Source of the DNA: Fodinibius sp052060035
GTDB taxonomy: Bacteria > Bacteroidota > Rhodothermia > Balneolales > Balneolaceae
Direction: 5' to 3'
Assembly (NCBI RefSeq): GCF_052060035.1
Contig: NZ_JBPOEA010000014.1
Span: forward strand, 14,818-78,817
Length of the DNA stretch: 64,000 bases
The notes below the pieces were generated by a model, which ran no database searches, was not told where the DNA came from, and saw nothing but the letters and a program-made list of their open reading frames with translations. This document shows, piece by piece, positions 1-8,522 of the stretch; position 1 is the first letter of the stretch, and each line of letters opens with the position of its first letter. The translations under genes were made by a program, and so were the position numbers.

Positions 1-1
1 T

Positions 2-1141
2 ACCATACAAGTAGGAGCTAATCTTACTAACGGACTGGGTGCAGGAGCGCGCCCTGAAATTGGAAGAGAAGCCGTGGAAGAAAACCGACACGAAATTGAA
101 GAAGCCATCGAAGGCGCCGATATGATTTTCGTTACGGCCGGCATGGGCGGTGGTACCGGAACGGGCGGTGCTCCTGTTGTTTCGGGTATTGCCAAACGAA
201 AAGGAATCTTAACGGTCGGCATTGTAACCACACCGTTCGACTGTGAAGGACCCAAACGGATGAAATATGCACTTGAGGGGATTACCGAACTCAAGAAAAA
301 CAGTGATACTGTCATTGTTATCCCCAACGAACGACTTATGGATATCGCCGATGAGGATACCACGCTGCTCGAAGCTTTTGAGCAAGCGAACCAGGTGCTT
401 TACAATGCTACGCGTGGCATTTCAGACCTGATTCTAATGCCCGGGCTCATCAACCTTGACTTCGCTGATGTGCGGACAACCATGCTTGATGGTGGAGCTG
501 CCATTATGGGGGCTGCCAATGCTACAGGAGAAGATCGCGCAGAAATTGCAGCCCGTGAAGCGATCAATTCGCCCCTGCTTGATGGGGTAAGCATTAACGG
601 TGCTCGCAATGTGTTAGTTAATATTTCATCCGGGGCAAATCTTGGAATGAAAGAAACCAACACAGCCACCTCTATCATTCAGCAAGAGGCGGGCGAAAAC
701 GCTGAGATTATTCTCGGTACGGTGCTCGACGAAAGCTTTGATGATGAATTGCGAGTTACTGTTATAGCAACCGGATTTGATCTGGCTGAAAGTAACAAAG
801 AAGCTCGTGTAGCTCCGAATGAGAAAAAGAAAGGAGCCAACAAGAAAAACCATTCTGACGATCTGGATATGCCAAAGGCCAGCGATGTTACCGGGCACAG
901 CCGATACTCTGCTACCAATGAACCTTTTTACAAAGGGGAGAAAAATCTTAAACAGATGGATCAGCCGGCATTTCACCGACGCGGACTCAAAAACGTGCGC
1001 CCCCTCAACGATGATGAAAAAGAGGAAAAAGAAATGCAGGATGAGCAGGAAAAAAGCAACGAACTACTCAACAATCGCCGTGAACGAATCGACAAAACTG
1101 ATTCTGATCAACCGGCATTCCTGAGAAAGATAATGGATTAA
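2..1141 (+). CDS. ftsZ: Cell division GTPase FtsZ (5' end missing)
   Basis: Tubulin-like GTPase that polymerises into the cytokinetic Z ring. The reading frame is open from base 2, so the gene starts before the window; a GTG at 74 is internal. The visible part holds the tubulin signature loop GGGTGTG, the following NERL and NATRGISDLI segments, and the C-terminal tubulin-fold half. A charged, low-complexity linker follows (about codons 270-340). The protein ends in a conserved peptide, DQPAFLRKIMD, the docking tail used by FtsA/ZipA-type partners. A second DQPAF motif lies about 50 residues upstream in the linker (DQPAFHRRG). A strong terminator follows. The first ~40-60 residues (nucleotide-binding T1/T2 region) are outside the window. 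Confidence 0.97.
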   Translation, partial: TIQVGANLTNGLGAGARPEIGREAVEENRHEIEEAIEGADMIFVTAGMGGGTGTGGAPVVSGIAKRKGILTVGIVTTPFDCEGPKRMKYALEGITELKKNSDTVIVIPNERLMDIADEDTTLLEAFEQANQVLYNATRGISDLILMPGLINLDFADVRTTMLDGGAAIMGAANATGEDRAEIAAREAINSPLLDGVSINGARNVLVNISSGANLGMKETNTATSIIQQEAGENAEIILGTVLDESFDDELRVTVIATGFDLAESNKEARVAPNEKKKGANKKNHSDDLDMPKASDVTGHSRYSATNEPFYKGEKNLKQMDQPAFHRRGLKNVRPLNDDEKEEKEMQDEQEKSNELLNNRRERIDKTDSDQPAFLRKIMD

Positions 1142-1247
1142 GCAATGGTTTAAATCCTGTTAAGATTGCTATGTACATAACGGATGGCTGATAACTTTCA
1201 GTTTCATTCTAATCCCTTTACTCTGGGATTTTGATTGCTATAAATAG

Positions 1248-1280
1248 AAAAGGAGTCCTTTGACTGGGGCTCCTTTTTTT
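1248..1280 (+). terminator. Rho-independent terminator after ftsZ
   Basis: Eleven-base stem (arms 1248-1258 and 1267-1277, one G-U pair) with an 8-nt loop, followed by a run of T to 1280. It lies between the convergent ends of ftsZ and the TauE/SafE gene; the T-run favours the plus strand. Confidence 0.85.
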
Positions 1281-1288
1281 ATTGCCCT

Positions 1289-2098
1289 CTAAAATACTTC
1301 GATAATCAATTTCAAAGCCATCGCAATCGCTAATGCTGAAAAGCCAAACTGTAGATAGCGACGATCAATTTTTAGATTAAATAACGCTCCCAGAAATCCC
1401 CCCAAGAGTCCACCCAATGCCAATGGAAACGCAGCACCAAAATCCACATACCCCCAGTAAAATTCTGTAAGCGTACCCATACTATTGCCAGTATAACCAA
1501 GCTGCACCCAACCGGAGAGCGAAATTAACACAATAGCGAGCGATGAAATGCTTACTGCCCGGGCAAAATTTTTCTTGAAAACCAGATTCAGCAACGGTAC
1601 CATCACTCCCCCTCCACCAATTCCTGCCAGTGCTGCTACAAAACCACCCAATCCGCCCGTAACAACTGACTGCGATAATGTAACAGAGGTATCATTTTGC
1701 TCAATCTCTTTTTGCTGCCGCGCCCCCCTTTGGTAAAACATGTATGCAACGTAGATTAAAAGCAGACTGAAAAAGATGACGAACTCCTGCTGGCTGTAAT
1801 ATGGAGATGTGATAACCAACTTGCCAAGATATACTCCGCCAGCTCCCATTAAACCAACTTTGAGACCATCTCCCAAATAGAAATTCTTTTGCTGAAATTG
1901 GCGCACTGAGCTCCCAAAAGCAGCAATAAACGTGCAGAAGAGTGAGCTACCAATAGTCAAAACTACGGGGTTTTCAATGCCTGCATCACTGAAAACAATA
2001 AATAAAATTGGCGTAAAGAGTATACCGCCGCCCAAGCCAAACAAACCAGCCACTATACCCGCAATAATACCAAGTAATAAAAGAATGAGCATTTCCAT
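1289..2098 (-). CDS. TauE/SafE family membrane permease (probable sulfite/organosulfur anion exporter)
   Basis: A 269-residue inner-membrane protein with about eight hydrophobic helices in two repeats. Each repeat opens with the glycine-rich motif of this family (GIVAGLFGLGGGILFTPIL near residue 13; GGFVAALAGIGGGGVMVPLL near residue 150). Family members move sulfite, sulfoacetate or other small anions; the substrate here cannot be read from sequence. The start codon shares one base with the stop of the upstream phzF-like gene (TGATG), so the two are probably translated together. Confidence 0.85.
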   Translation of the reverse strand: MEMLILLLLGIIAGIVAGLFGLGGGILFTPILFIVFSDAGIENPVVLTIGSSLFCTFIAAFGSSVRQFQQKNFYLGDGLKVGLMGAGGVYLGKLVITSPYYSQQEFVIFFSLLLIYVAYMFYQRGARQQKEIEQNDTSVTLSQSVVTGGLGGFVAALAGIGGGGVMVPLLNLVFKKNFARAVSISSLAIVLISLSGWVQLGYTGNSMGTLTEFYWGYVDFGAAFPLALGGLLGGFLGALFNLKIDRRYLQFGFSALAIAMALKLIIEVF

Positions 2099-2877
2099 CA
2101 GACTACAATTTGTCCTTGCATAACTGTACAGGCTTCACCGGAAATTTCAACACGATCTCCTTTTTGATGACAATAGACCATACCCCCACGCCGTGATACC
2201 TGTCGTCCCACCAACTTCTTTTTTCCCAGTCGACTGCTCCAATATGGAGTCAACATCGTATGGGCCGAGCCAGTCACCGGATCTTCATCAACGCCGGCAT
2301 TGGGAGCGAAAAACCGGGATACAAAATCATATTCTTCACCTGGGGCCGTAACGATAATTCCACGTACATCCGCCTTGGTCATCGATCGAATATCCGGATT
2401 TAAATTGCGAATCTGCTCTTCCGTTTCTACCACATATAAATAGTCAGTATCACGGTAGCATTCGCTGGCAGTAATCCCTACGGCTTTTTCCAAAAATGAA
2501 GAAGTTTCAGCCTTGTTTAGCTGAGCAGTGGGAAAATTCATCACCAAACGAGCACCTTTTTTTTGAACGCTCAGCTCTCCACTTTTGGAATTAAATTGAA
2601 TGGTATCCCGATCATAATCCAGATGCTCAAATAACACATGGGCCGAAGCCAGCGTCGCATGTCCACACAAGTTTACCTCGGTGGTAGGCGTAAACCATCG
2701 CAACCGAAATCCATTATCCTGCGGAACAAAAAAAGCCGTTTCGGAAAGATTATTTTCCATGGCTATTTGTTGCATAAGCTCATCGGGCAGCCATTCATCC
2801 AGCGGGCATACAGCCGCGGGGTTACCTTCAAACGGTTCTTTAGCAAAAGCATCCACCTGGTAAATCGGTATTTTCAT
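2098..2877 (-). CDS. PhzF family isomerase/epimerase-like protein
   Basis: A 259-residue protein of the diaminopimelate-epimerase-fold PhzF family. Visible signatures are the N-terminal YQVDAFAKEPFEGNPAAV, the catalytic-glutamate segment NNLSETAFF (Glu near residue 46), CGHATLASAHVLF, and the C-terminal DPVTGSAH. Characterised relatives isomerise phenazine precursors, but most chromosomal homologues have no known substrate. There are no phenazine genes nearby, so a phenazine role is not supported. First gene of a two-gene unit with the TauE/SafE permease (overlap TGATG at 2096-2100); the pair may act on and export the same small molecule, which is inference. Confidence 0.85.
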   Translation of the reverse strand: MKIPIYQVDAFAKEPFEGNPAAVCPLDEWLPDELMQQIAMENNLSETAFFVPQDNGFRLRWFTPTTEVNLCGHATLASAHVLFEHLDYDRDTIQFNSKSGELSVQKKGARLVMNFPTAQLNKAETSSFLEKAVGITASECYRDTDYLYVVETEEQIRNLNPDIRSMTKADVRGIIVTAPGEEYDFVSRFFAPNAGVDEDPVTGSAHTMLTPYWSSRLGKKKLVGRQVSRRGGMVYCHQKGDRVEISGEACTVMQGQIVV

Positions 2878-3125
2878 AAAAATTTTTAGCTATATCTTAT
2901 TCTGTACTTCCTATTGTGGGGACTTTAAGCATGATTTCAATTAACAATTATTTTACTCTTTTCAAATTCATCATTTTCGCGGTAAGAAGCTTATATTTCG
3001 ACAGCTTATTAAATAAATTCGCGGAGTGCGGTGAGGGTACCACAACCTTAGAAGTCTCAATTAATTTTCTACGTGGCTTGCCTCCGGTACTCTGTTGGTA
3101 AATAAAGATTTTTGAATAGTATTCC

Positions 3126-5528
3126 ATGCACTTATTCCCGAAACATCTGAGCGACAAAATTGGATTCGAGTCGATTCGAGAAGCTACGCTCAAAAAAGCA
3201 CAGTCTGAAATGGCTCGCCACCAGATCAAAACGATGATGCCCTTTTCAGATCGCGAAGTTATCGAGCGACGGCTGCAACAGACCAGCGAGATGATGGACC
3301 TGCTACTTAACGACTCTGCTTTTCCATTGCGAAATCTGCACGACGTACGTAACTATTTGGAAAAAGCACGTCCAGAAAACAGTATCATTCCGTTGGAGGC
3401 TTTTGTAAAAATTCTGGAGCTCAGTATTACTGCCCGTGTAGTTAAATCCTATATCGATCAGCGGAAGGAGCATTATCCCGCTCTTAAAAAAATTGCCGTC
3501 GGACTCATTCCACTAAAAGATCTCGAAGACACGCTGCAAGATGTTCTTACCGATAATGGCGAACTCAGGAGCGATGCCAGCCCCAAGCTGCAATCCATCC
3601 GCAATAATATTAACAAACGAAAAAATGATCTACGCACAACGATAAACCGTGTAATGGGTCGTCTTTCTAAACAAGGAATGACTTCTGACGAAGGGGCTAC
3701 TATTCGCAGTGGTCGCATGGTCATACCCGTGCAAGCTGAATACAAACGAAAAGTACAGGGATTTGTTCACGACGTCTCTTCATCAGGACAAACGGTGTAC
3801 CTGGAACCGGTAGAAGCGCTGGAAATCAATAACGAAATTCGCCAGCTCGAATCCGAAGAAAAACAGGAGATCGAACGTATTCTTCGCGAGCTAACCACGC
3901 ATGTGCGGAAAGATCGGAACTCTATCCGACAAAACCTGGAAACCGTAACAACGTTCGATATTATTTCGGCCAAAGCACAACTAAGTATCGATCTGGATGG
4001 ATTTGTGCCTGTGATTTCAGAGACCTCTCATCTATACCTGCGAGAAGCTTACAATCCGCTGTTACTACTCAAAAACTTTCAACTTCCCAAAGAACAGCAG
4101 GAAGAAGTAGTACCGTTGAATTTGGAACTCACTGAGGATGAACGCTGCCTTGTTATTACCGGCCCCAATGCCGGCGGGAAATCAGTAGCGCTCAAAACAC
4201 TGGGCTTATGCAGTATGATGATCCAATCCGGATTTGCTATTCCCGCCCGTGACAGCTCCGAGATTCCGATATTTAACAGCATATTTGTGGATATGGGTGA
4301 TGACCAATCCATCGAGAACGATTTGAGTACGTTTTCCTCGCGCCTCGACTGGATGAAACATACCTTGGATAATGCTAATGAAAATAGCTTGGTGCTAATT
4401 GATGAGGCTGCTGCCGGCACCGATCCCGAAGAAGGTGGCGCACTATTTCAATCGCTCATCGAAATTCTAATGGAGCGAAAATCCAAAACGCTGGTTACCA
4501 CCCACCACGGATCGCTTAAAGTTTTTGCCCACGATCACGAACACGCTGTCAACGGCTCGATGGAGTTTGATCAGGATACTCTTTCGCCCACTTACCGATT
4601 TAAGAAAGGCGTTCCGGGAAGCAGTTACGCTTTTGAAATTGCGGAGCGGATGCAACTTCAAAATAAACTTCTCAGTCGATCCCGCACGCTTTTGGGCGAA
4701 GCCAAAAGTGATATGGAAACGCTGATTACGGACCTCGAGTCTAAAACCCAAGAGGCCGAGGAGCTCAAAAAGAAATATGATCAGCTGAAATCAAAAACGG
4801 AAAGGGAACGACATCGTTTCGAAGAAAAATGCTCTGCCATTGAAAAAGAGAAAGAACAAATTCGGGAGAAGGCACTCAAGGAAGCCAAAGAAATAATGGA
4901 CTCCGCAAACCAAAAAATTGAGGATGCCGTGCAACGAATCGTCGAAAAGGGTGAAAAGGATGACGAAACGATTAAAGAAGCGCGAAAAGAAGTCGCGTCT
5001 CATCGCAAAAAAATATCATCCGATCTACAGGAATTGGAGGAGGAGCAGGAACAATATCAGGATTCAGCCGAACAGCCAGAAGTCGGTGACTTAGTACGGT
5101 TAAAAGACGCCAATACGACAGGTGAATTAAAAGAGGTTAACGGAAATAAAGCAGTGATCTCGGCCGGTGGTCTACGAGTTAAAACGAAATATAAAAAGCT
5201 TGTTAAAGTGGAGGATGCTTCAGATCGTCAGCACAAAAAACAGAAGGTAAAAGTGAATTTTGAAGGGGGCAATCGATTCAAAATGGTGAAACCGCAGCTC
5301 AGCATTCGCGGCATGCGTGGTGATGCAGCTATGAAGGAGGTGCAACGTTATATTGATGATGCAGTGGCCGCAGGACGCAGTGATGTGCAGATAATCCACG
5401 GTAAAGGCGAAGGCATCCTCAAGAAGTTAGTACACGAATACCTGAATGAACGTAAAGAGGTAGAAGGGTATGAGATAGCCCCGATCTCTCAAGGCGGTGC
5501 CGGCTGCACAATCGTAAAGTTCAAATAA
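3126..5528 (+). CDS. mutS2: Endonuclease/ribosome-rescue ATPase MutS2
   Basis: 800 residues, full length for the family. The N-terminal core/lever region is followed by a MutS-type ATPase: Walker A GPNAGGKS near residue 347, the LSTFSS segment, Walker B VLIDEAAAGTDPEEGGAL, then TTHHGSLK. A long charged coiled coil (about 520-650), a small KOW-like beta region (about 655-700) and a C-terminal Smr domain (about 720-800, HGKGEG loop) complete it. MutS2 suppresses recombination and, in Firmicutes, splits collided ribosomes. The Smr LDLRG motif reads LSIRG here, so the aspartate linked to nuclease activity in some members is replaced. It stands alone with ~250 bp of upstream non-coding DNA. Confidence 0.95.
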   Translation: MHLFPKHLSDKIGFESIREATLKKAQSEMARHQIKTMMPFSDREVIERRLQQTSEMMDLLLNDSAFPLRNLHDVRNYLEKARPENSIIPLEAFVKILELSITARVVKSYIDQRKEHYPALKKIAVGLIPLKDLEDTLQDVLTDNGELRSDASPKLQSIRNNINKRKNDLRTTINRVMGRLSKQGMTSDEGATIRSGRMVIPVQAEYKRKVQGFVHDVSSSGQTVYLEPVEALEINNEIRQLESEEKQEIERILRELTTHVRKDRNSIRQNLETVTTFDIISAKAQLSIDLDGFVPVISETSHLYLREAYNPLLLLKNFQLPKEQQEEVVPLNLELTEDERCLVITGPNAGGKSVALKTLGLCSMMIQSGFAIPARDSSEIPIFNSIFVDMGDDQSIENDLSTFSSRLDWMKHTLDNANENSLVLIDEAAAGTDPEEGGALFQSLIEILMERKSKTLVTTHHGSLKVFAHDHEHAVNGSMEFDQDTLSPTYRFKKGVPGSSYAFEIAERMQLQNKLLSRSRTLLGEAKSDMETLITDLESKTQEAEELKKKYDQLKSKTERERHRFEEKCSAIEKEKEQIREKALKEAKEIMDSANQKIEDAVQRIVEKGEKDDETIKEARKEVASHRKKISSDLQELEEEQEQYQDSAEQPEVGDLVRLKDANTTGELKEVNGNKAVISAGGLRVKTKYKKLVKVEDASDRQHKKQKVKVNFEGGNRFKMVKPQLSIRGMRGDAAMKEVQRYIDDAVAAGRSDVQIIHGKGEGILKKLVHEYLNERKEVEGYEIAPISQGGAGCTIVKFK

Positions 5529-5538
5529 TTACAATTCC

Positions 5539-6081
5539 TTAAAAGGAACCTAACCTCACAGAAACACCTATTCCGCCAAAAGGCTGCTCGGTGTTAACAT
5601 TTAAAAAACTATTTATCCCTAACGCCAAAAACCGTATAGGCTGCCAAGATACTTGTCCTCTCAAAGGAAAACCAATACTCGTTTCTATAGACGTTTTCGT
5701 TCCCCTTCCAAATAAATCAGAATATCCCTCGCCTCCTATGACCGCTACTCCAGTTCCCGCCGAAAGGTAAAAAGAGCGATAATTCATGCTTCGACCATAA
5801 AGCAAAGCGATATCCCAGGTCTCGGTTCCTACATCCAAATCAGTACTTGTAGTACTTATTGAAAAAAGATGATTGTTATAATCAACTACCAAGTCTGCCT
5901 GTACCCCAGTTCCCAGTGTAGTAATAGATGGACCGGCCTGCACCCCGTAGTTAATATTGGAATCACTTTTTTGCATTCCCTGACCATAGCTTACAGAAGT
6001 GCTGGTAACAAGTATTAACGGTAGACCTAATAAAACCAGCAATGCTTTTCGCAATTCAGACTTGTTGAATCTAATACCCAT
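5539..6081 (-). CDS. Secreted or outer-membrane protein of unknown function
   Basis: 180 residues that I do not recognise. It opens with a basic n-region and hydrophobic stretch (MGIRFNKSELRKALLVLLGLP...) ending near SVSYGQ, a probable signal peptide. The mature part is rich in alternating polar/hydrophobic segments with Gly, Tyr and Thr, ends in SVRLGSF, and has a terminal Phe like many small 8-stranded outer-membrane barrels. Only 3 nt separate it from the stop of the upstream 6.1-7.4 kb gene, so the two are almost certainly one transcript and may form one envelope system. Confidence 0.6.
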   Translation of the reverse strand: MGIRFNKSELRKALLVLLGLPLILVTSTSVSYGQGMQKSDSNINYGVQAGPSITTLGTGVQADLVVDYNNHLFSISTTSTDLDVGTETWDIALLYGRSMNYRSFYLSAGTGVAVIGGEGYSDLFGRGTKTSIETSIGFPLRGQVSWQPIRFLALGINSFLNVNTEQPFGGIGVSVRLGSF

Positions 6082-6084
6082 ATC

Positions 6085-7428
6085 TTAAAACCTTGTATTT
6101 ACAACATTCGCAAAGTCGGAACCAAATGTATACGAAAGGGATATCGCTCCATAAATTGAATAATCAGTAGCTAATTCTTTTTGTTCCAAAAGAACATCCT
6201 CAATTGATGTATCTCCTATGGGCAGTGAAAGTTGATCTTGAATCATCTCAAACCGGGTATAGAAACTAAGTGAAAGTCCCTCCGTCAACCGAACAGAAAT
6301 ATCTGCGAACATTTCTGCACGACGCTGACTAAAATCATGAAGATAATGGGCCCCTTCAATTCCACCTTGTATCTCTCCCCATGGCTGTTTAATACGAACC
6401 GATGCAGAAAGCTCTTGGTTGTACAAATGCTCGTTAGATTTTTTAAATATCGTCTGTTCATAATAATCAGCATAAACATACCCCACTCTATACGTAAAAG
6501 TGAGGGATTTTCGGGTAGCTTCCTGGTAGGGAAATATATTGTATTCAACCCCCGGTGTTAATCGGAACCGGTGTCTATAATTACGATCATTTCGAGTTAG
6601 ATAATCTCCAAAGACCCCCAAAGACCAATGGTCATTCAGGCTCTTGATAGCATAACTGTTAATACCATGCCTGTGCCTCCGGCTCGTTATCGGATCGTCT
6701 TTTCCCTCCCGATCTATCTCAACGTATTCATAATTAAAATAGGGACGAAACCTAATCTTCCACTCATCAGTAACATGATCGGCATAAAACCCCCACCGTG
6801 AATCAAACTCCTTTTGATTCGACTCTAAATCCAATCGTAGACTTCCGGCATAAATCCTAAACACCCAGTAATTCCATGGATCTTCGACTTGCTGATCTGA
6901 AGCTTGATCACCTTCACCTCCAAGATATTCAAGTCGATACATCGAAGGATCAGAAACTTGTATAACATATCCCACAAGTCCCATCTTTATTACTTCGTTT
7001 AACCCTTTCCTTCTTTCATCAGCAGAAGCATCCCGGTTTACAGTATGATTTAAAGTGTATTCTATGTCTTTAAAATTTCTTCGTCCAATAAAAGTCAGTT
7101 CGTACTGCCGTCCGCCACTGCCTGTATTTTCATACGTTATAAAAAGATGAATATCTGCCGGTTTTGGATCCCTCACATAATTAACAAACGTAATTTCACG
7201 ACGTATGTGATCATAATCACAGGATTGGCAATCTACATATACACTAAGTTTAGACGACTCTCGATTATTGGATACATTTTCTGTACCCTGAGCATGTATC
7301 TTGGGAGAAATAACAAGTAAAACAAGCAACAGCCCCATCCAAAATTTAAGACTGTTGTTAAATAGCCCATTAGTAGTAAAGAAATTTAAAGAAACGTAAT
7401 GGTAATTTTTAAAACCCGTTTTACTCAC
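6085..7428 (-). CDS. Putative outer-membrane beta-barrel protein with N-terminal CxxCD(Y/F)-type domain
   Basis: The frame is open back to a TTG at 7491. The GTG at 7428 gives an n-region with lysines before the hydrophobic core (GLLLVLLVISPKIHAQ) and is chosen here; an ATG at 7338 would leave a signal peptide with no positive charge. After the signal peptide comes a compact domain, VYVDCQSCDYDHIRREITFVNYVRD...DIHLFIT, seen in many uncharacterised envelope proteins of Bacteroidota and Acidobacteria-like genomes. About 250 residues of beta-barrel character follow, ending SLSYTFGSDFANVVNTRF. No enzymatic motif is visible. Cotranscribed with the 180-residue secreted protein 3 nt downstream. The function is unknown. 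Confidence 0.6.
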   Translation of the reverse strand: MSKTGFKNYHYVSLNFFTTNGLFNNSLKFWMGLLLVLLVISPKIHAQGTENVSNNRESSKLSVYVDCQSCDYDHIRREITFVNYVRDPKPADIHLFITYENTGSGGRQYELTFIGRRNFKDIEYTLNHTVNRDASADERRKGLNEVIKMGLVGYVIQVSDPSMYRLEYLGGEGDQASDQQVEDPWNYWVFRIYAGSLRLDLESNQKEFDSRWGFYADHVTDEWKIRFRPYFNYEYVEIDREGKDDPITSRRHRHGINSYAIKSLNDHWSLGVFGDYLTRNDRNYRHRFRLTPGVEYNIFPYQEATRKSLTFTYRVGYVYADYYEQTIFKKSNEHLYNQELSASVRIKQPWGEIQGGIEGAHYLHDFSQRRAEMFADISVRLTEGLSLSFYTRFEMIQDQLSLPIGDTSIEDVLLEQKELATDYSIYGAISLSYTFGSDFANVVNTRF

Positions 7429-7691
7429 AACTAATGTCCAAAAAAATTCTATGTTAGTTCTTCCGAAAATACAATACCCACTTCTGGGCAATATTTAAAT
7501 AAAAAAAGAGACAGGGTGATGGTAATAAACAATTAAGAACCTAACATGGAAATTTAAATATTAATACATTTTACACCTATCCTTATATTCTTTTAACAAA
7601 ATCGCACGAATTCAAACCACTTTCCCATCTTGCTAAGGCAAGAAAGCTAAATAGATTCAAAACATCAGGTAATCTCAATAACGTTAAGTTT

Positions 7692-8432
7692 TTAAAGTTT
7701 ACTTTTTATAATCTCCTTGACAGAATCCCAGCTTCCTTCGGCTTGTTGGTCAACGTCAAGACCTTCGGTTGCAAGCTTCTCGGTAACCGCTTGATCCCCT
7801 GTAATAACCGTTGCATTTTCATAGTCGGCATTAGGAAAGGCTGCCAGTATACGATTTACCGAACGACGGGAATGGAAGATGACAAATTCCGGCTCATGGG
7901 CAGCAAAATCTTTTCGGAATTCCTGCAGGTTTTCTTCTTTGGGACCCTCTAACGCAAAGAGCACCAGCTCATCCACCTTAATATCCAACTCTCGCAACAA
8001 GGCCGGCAAATCTTCTGCTGTTTTGTCTCCGCAGGGATAGAGCGTTTTGCCAATGCGTTTTATCCGCAGCATAAATTCAAGCAGGTTGATAGCCTGACCC
8101 TCTGAATGAGGATGAACGGCTGGTATACCCTGCTCTTCGAGATAATCTGCTGTATGTTGGTTTAACGCCAAATTCAGCTGATCCCGCGCTTCTTCCATCT
8201 TGTCAAACTCTTGCAGCCACTTAATCCAAAACTGGGCATTTCTTTTACTGCCGTGTACGATATTTTCATAATCCTCAAGATTTTCCAAAGCATCCAGAAT
8301 GTCAGCATTATCTTCCAATGCTTCATAGCGTTCCAGAGGATAATGCAGTACTAAAATGGGTTGTTCTTCAAACTCTGACCGAAAAACTTCAGTATCTTCT
8401 TTAGCTGCTGTTAGTAAAACTGATCGACTCAT
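7692..8432 (-). CDS. Divergent uroporphyrinogen-III synthase-like (HemD-fold) protein
   Basis: 246 residues. The C-terminal half carries a HemD-like layout: a YPCGDKTAEDLPALL segment, then FVIFHSRRSVNRIL, an AVITGDQAVTEKLATEGLDV-like segment where true synthases have IGxTTAxAL, and a closing SWDSVKEIIKS helix. The N-terminal half is much less like HemD. A canonical hemD sits in the heme cluster at 32439-33167, so this is a second, diverged copy outside that cluster. It could be a specialised synthase or a non-catalytic relative; the active site of this family has few invariant residues, so sequence cannot settle it. Confidence 0.6.
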   Translation of the reverse strand: MSRSVLLTAAKEDTEVFRSEFEEQPILVLHYPLERYEALEDNADILDALENLEDYENIVHGSKRNAQFWIKWLQEFDKMEEARDQLNLALNQHTADYLEEQGIPAVHPHSEGQAINLLEFMLRIKRIGKTLYPCGDKTAEDLPALLRELDIKVDELVLFALEGPKEENLQEFRKDFAAHEPEFVIFHSRRSVNRILAAFPNADYENATVITGDQAVTEKLATEGLDVDQQAEGSWDSVKEIIKSKL

Positions 8433-8522
8433 TTTATCAGAAAAAAATTAAACCTTGATTAAATTTTATAAAAATCTCCTTAAATAAATTTACCCTGACA
8501 CAAGTTTATTTAACAAATGATC

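Noticed and set aside
3473..5003. Open frames on the minus strand within mutS2 (and similar long antisense frames in hemA, carB and ftsH)
   Set aside because: They are Ser/Arg-rich shadows of strong plus- or minus-strand genes, with no motifs and no start context.
7692..8432. Considered as the only hemD and as part of the heme operon
   Set aside because: A better HemD lies in the cluster at 32439-33167; this one is 24 kb away and divergent.
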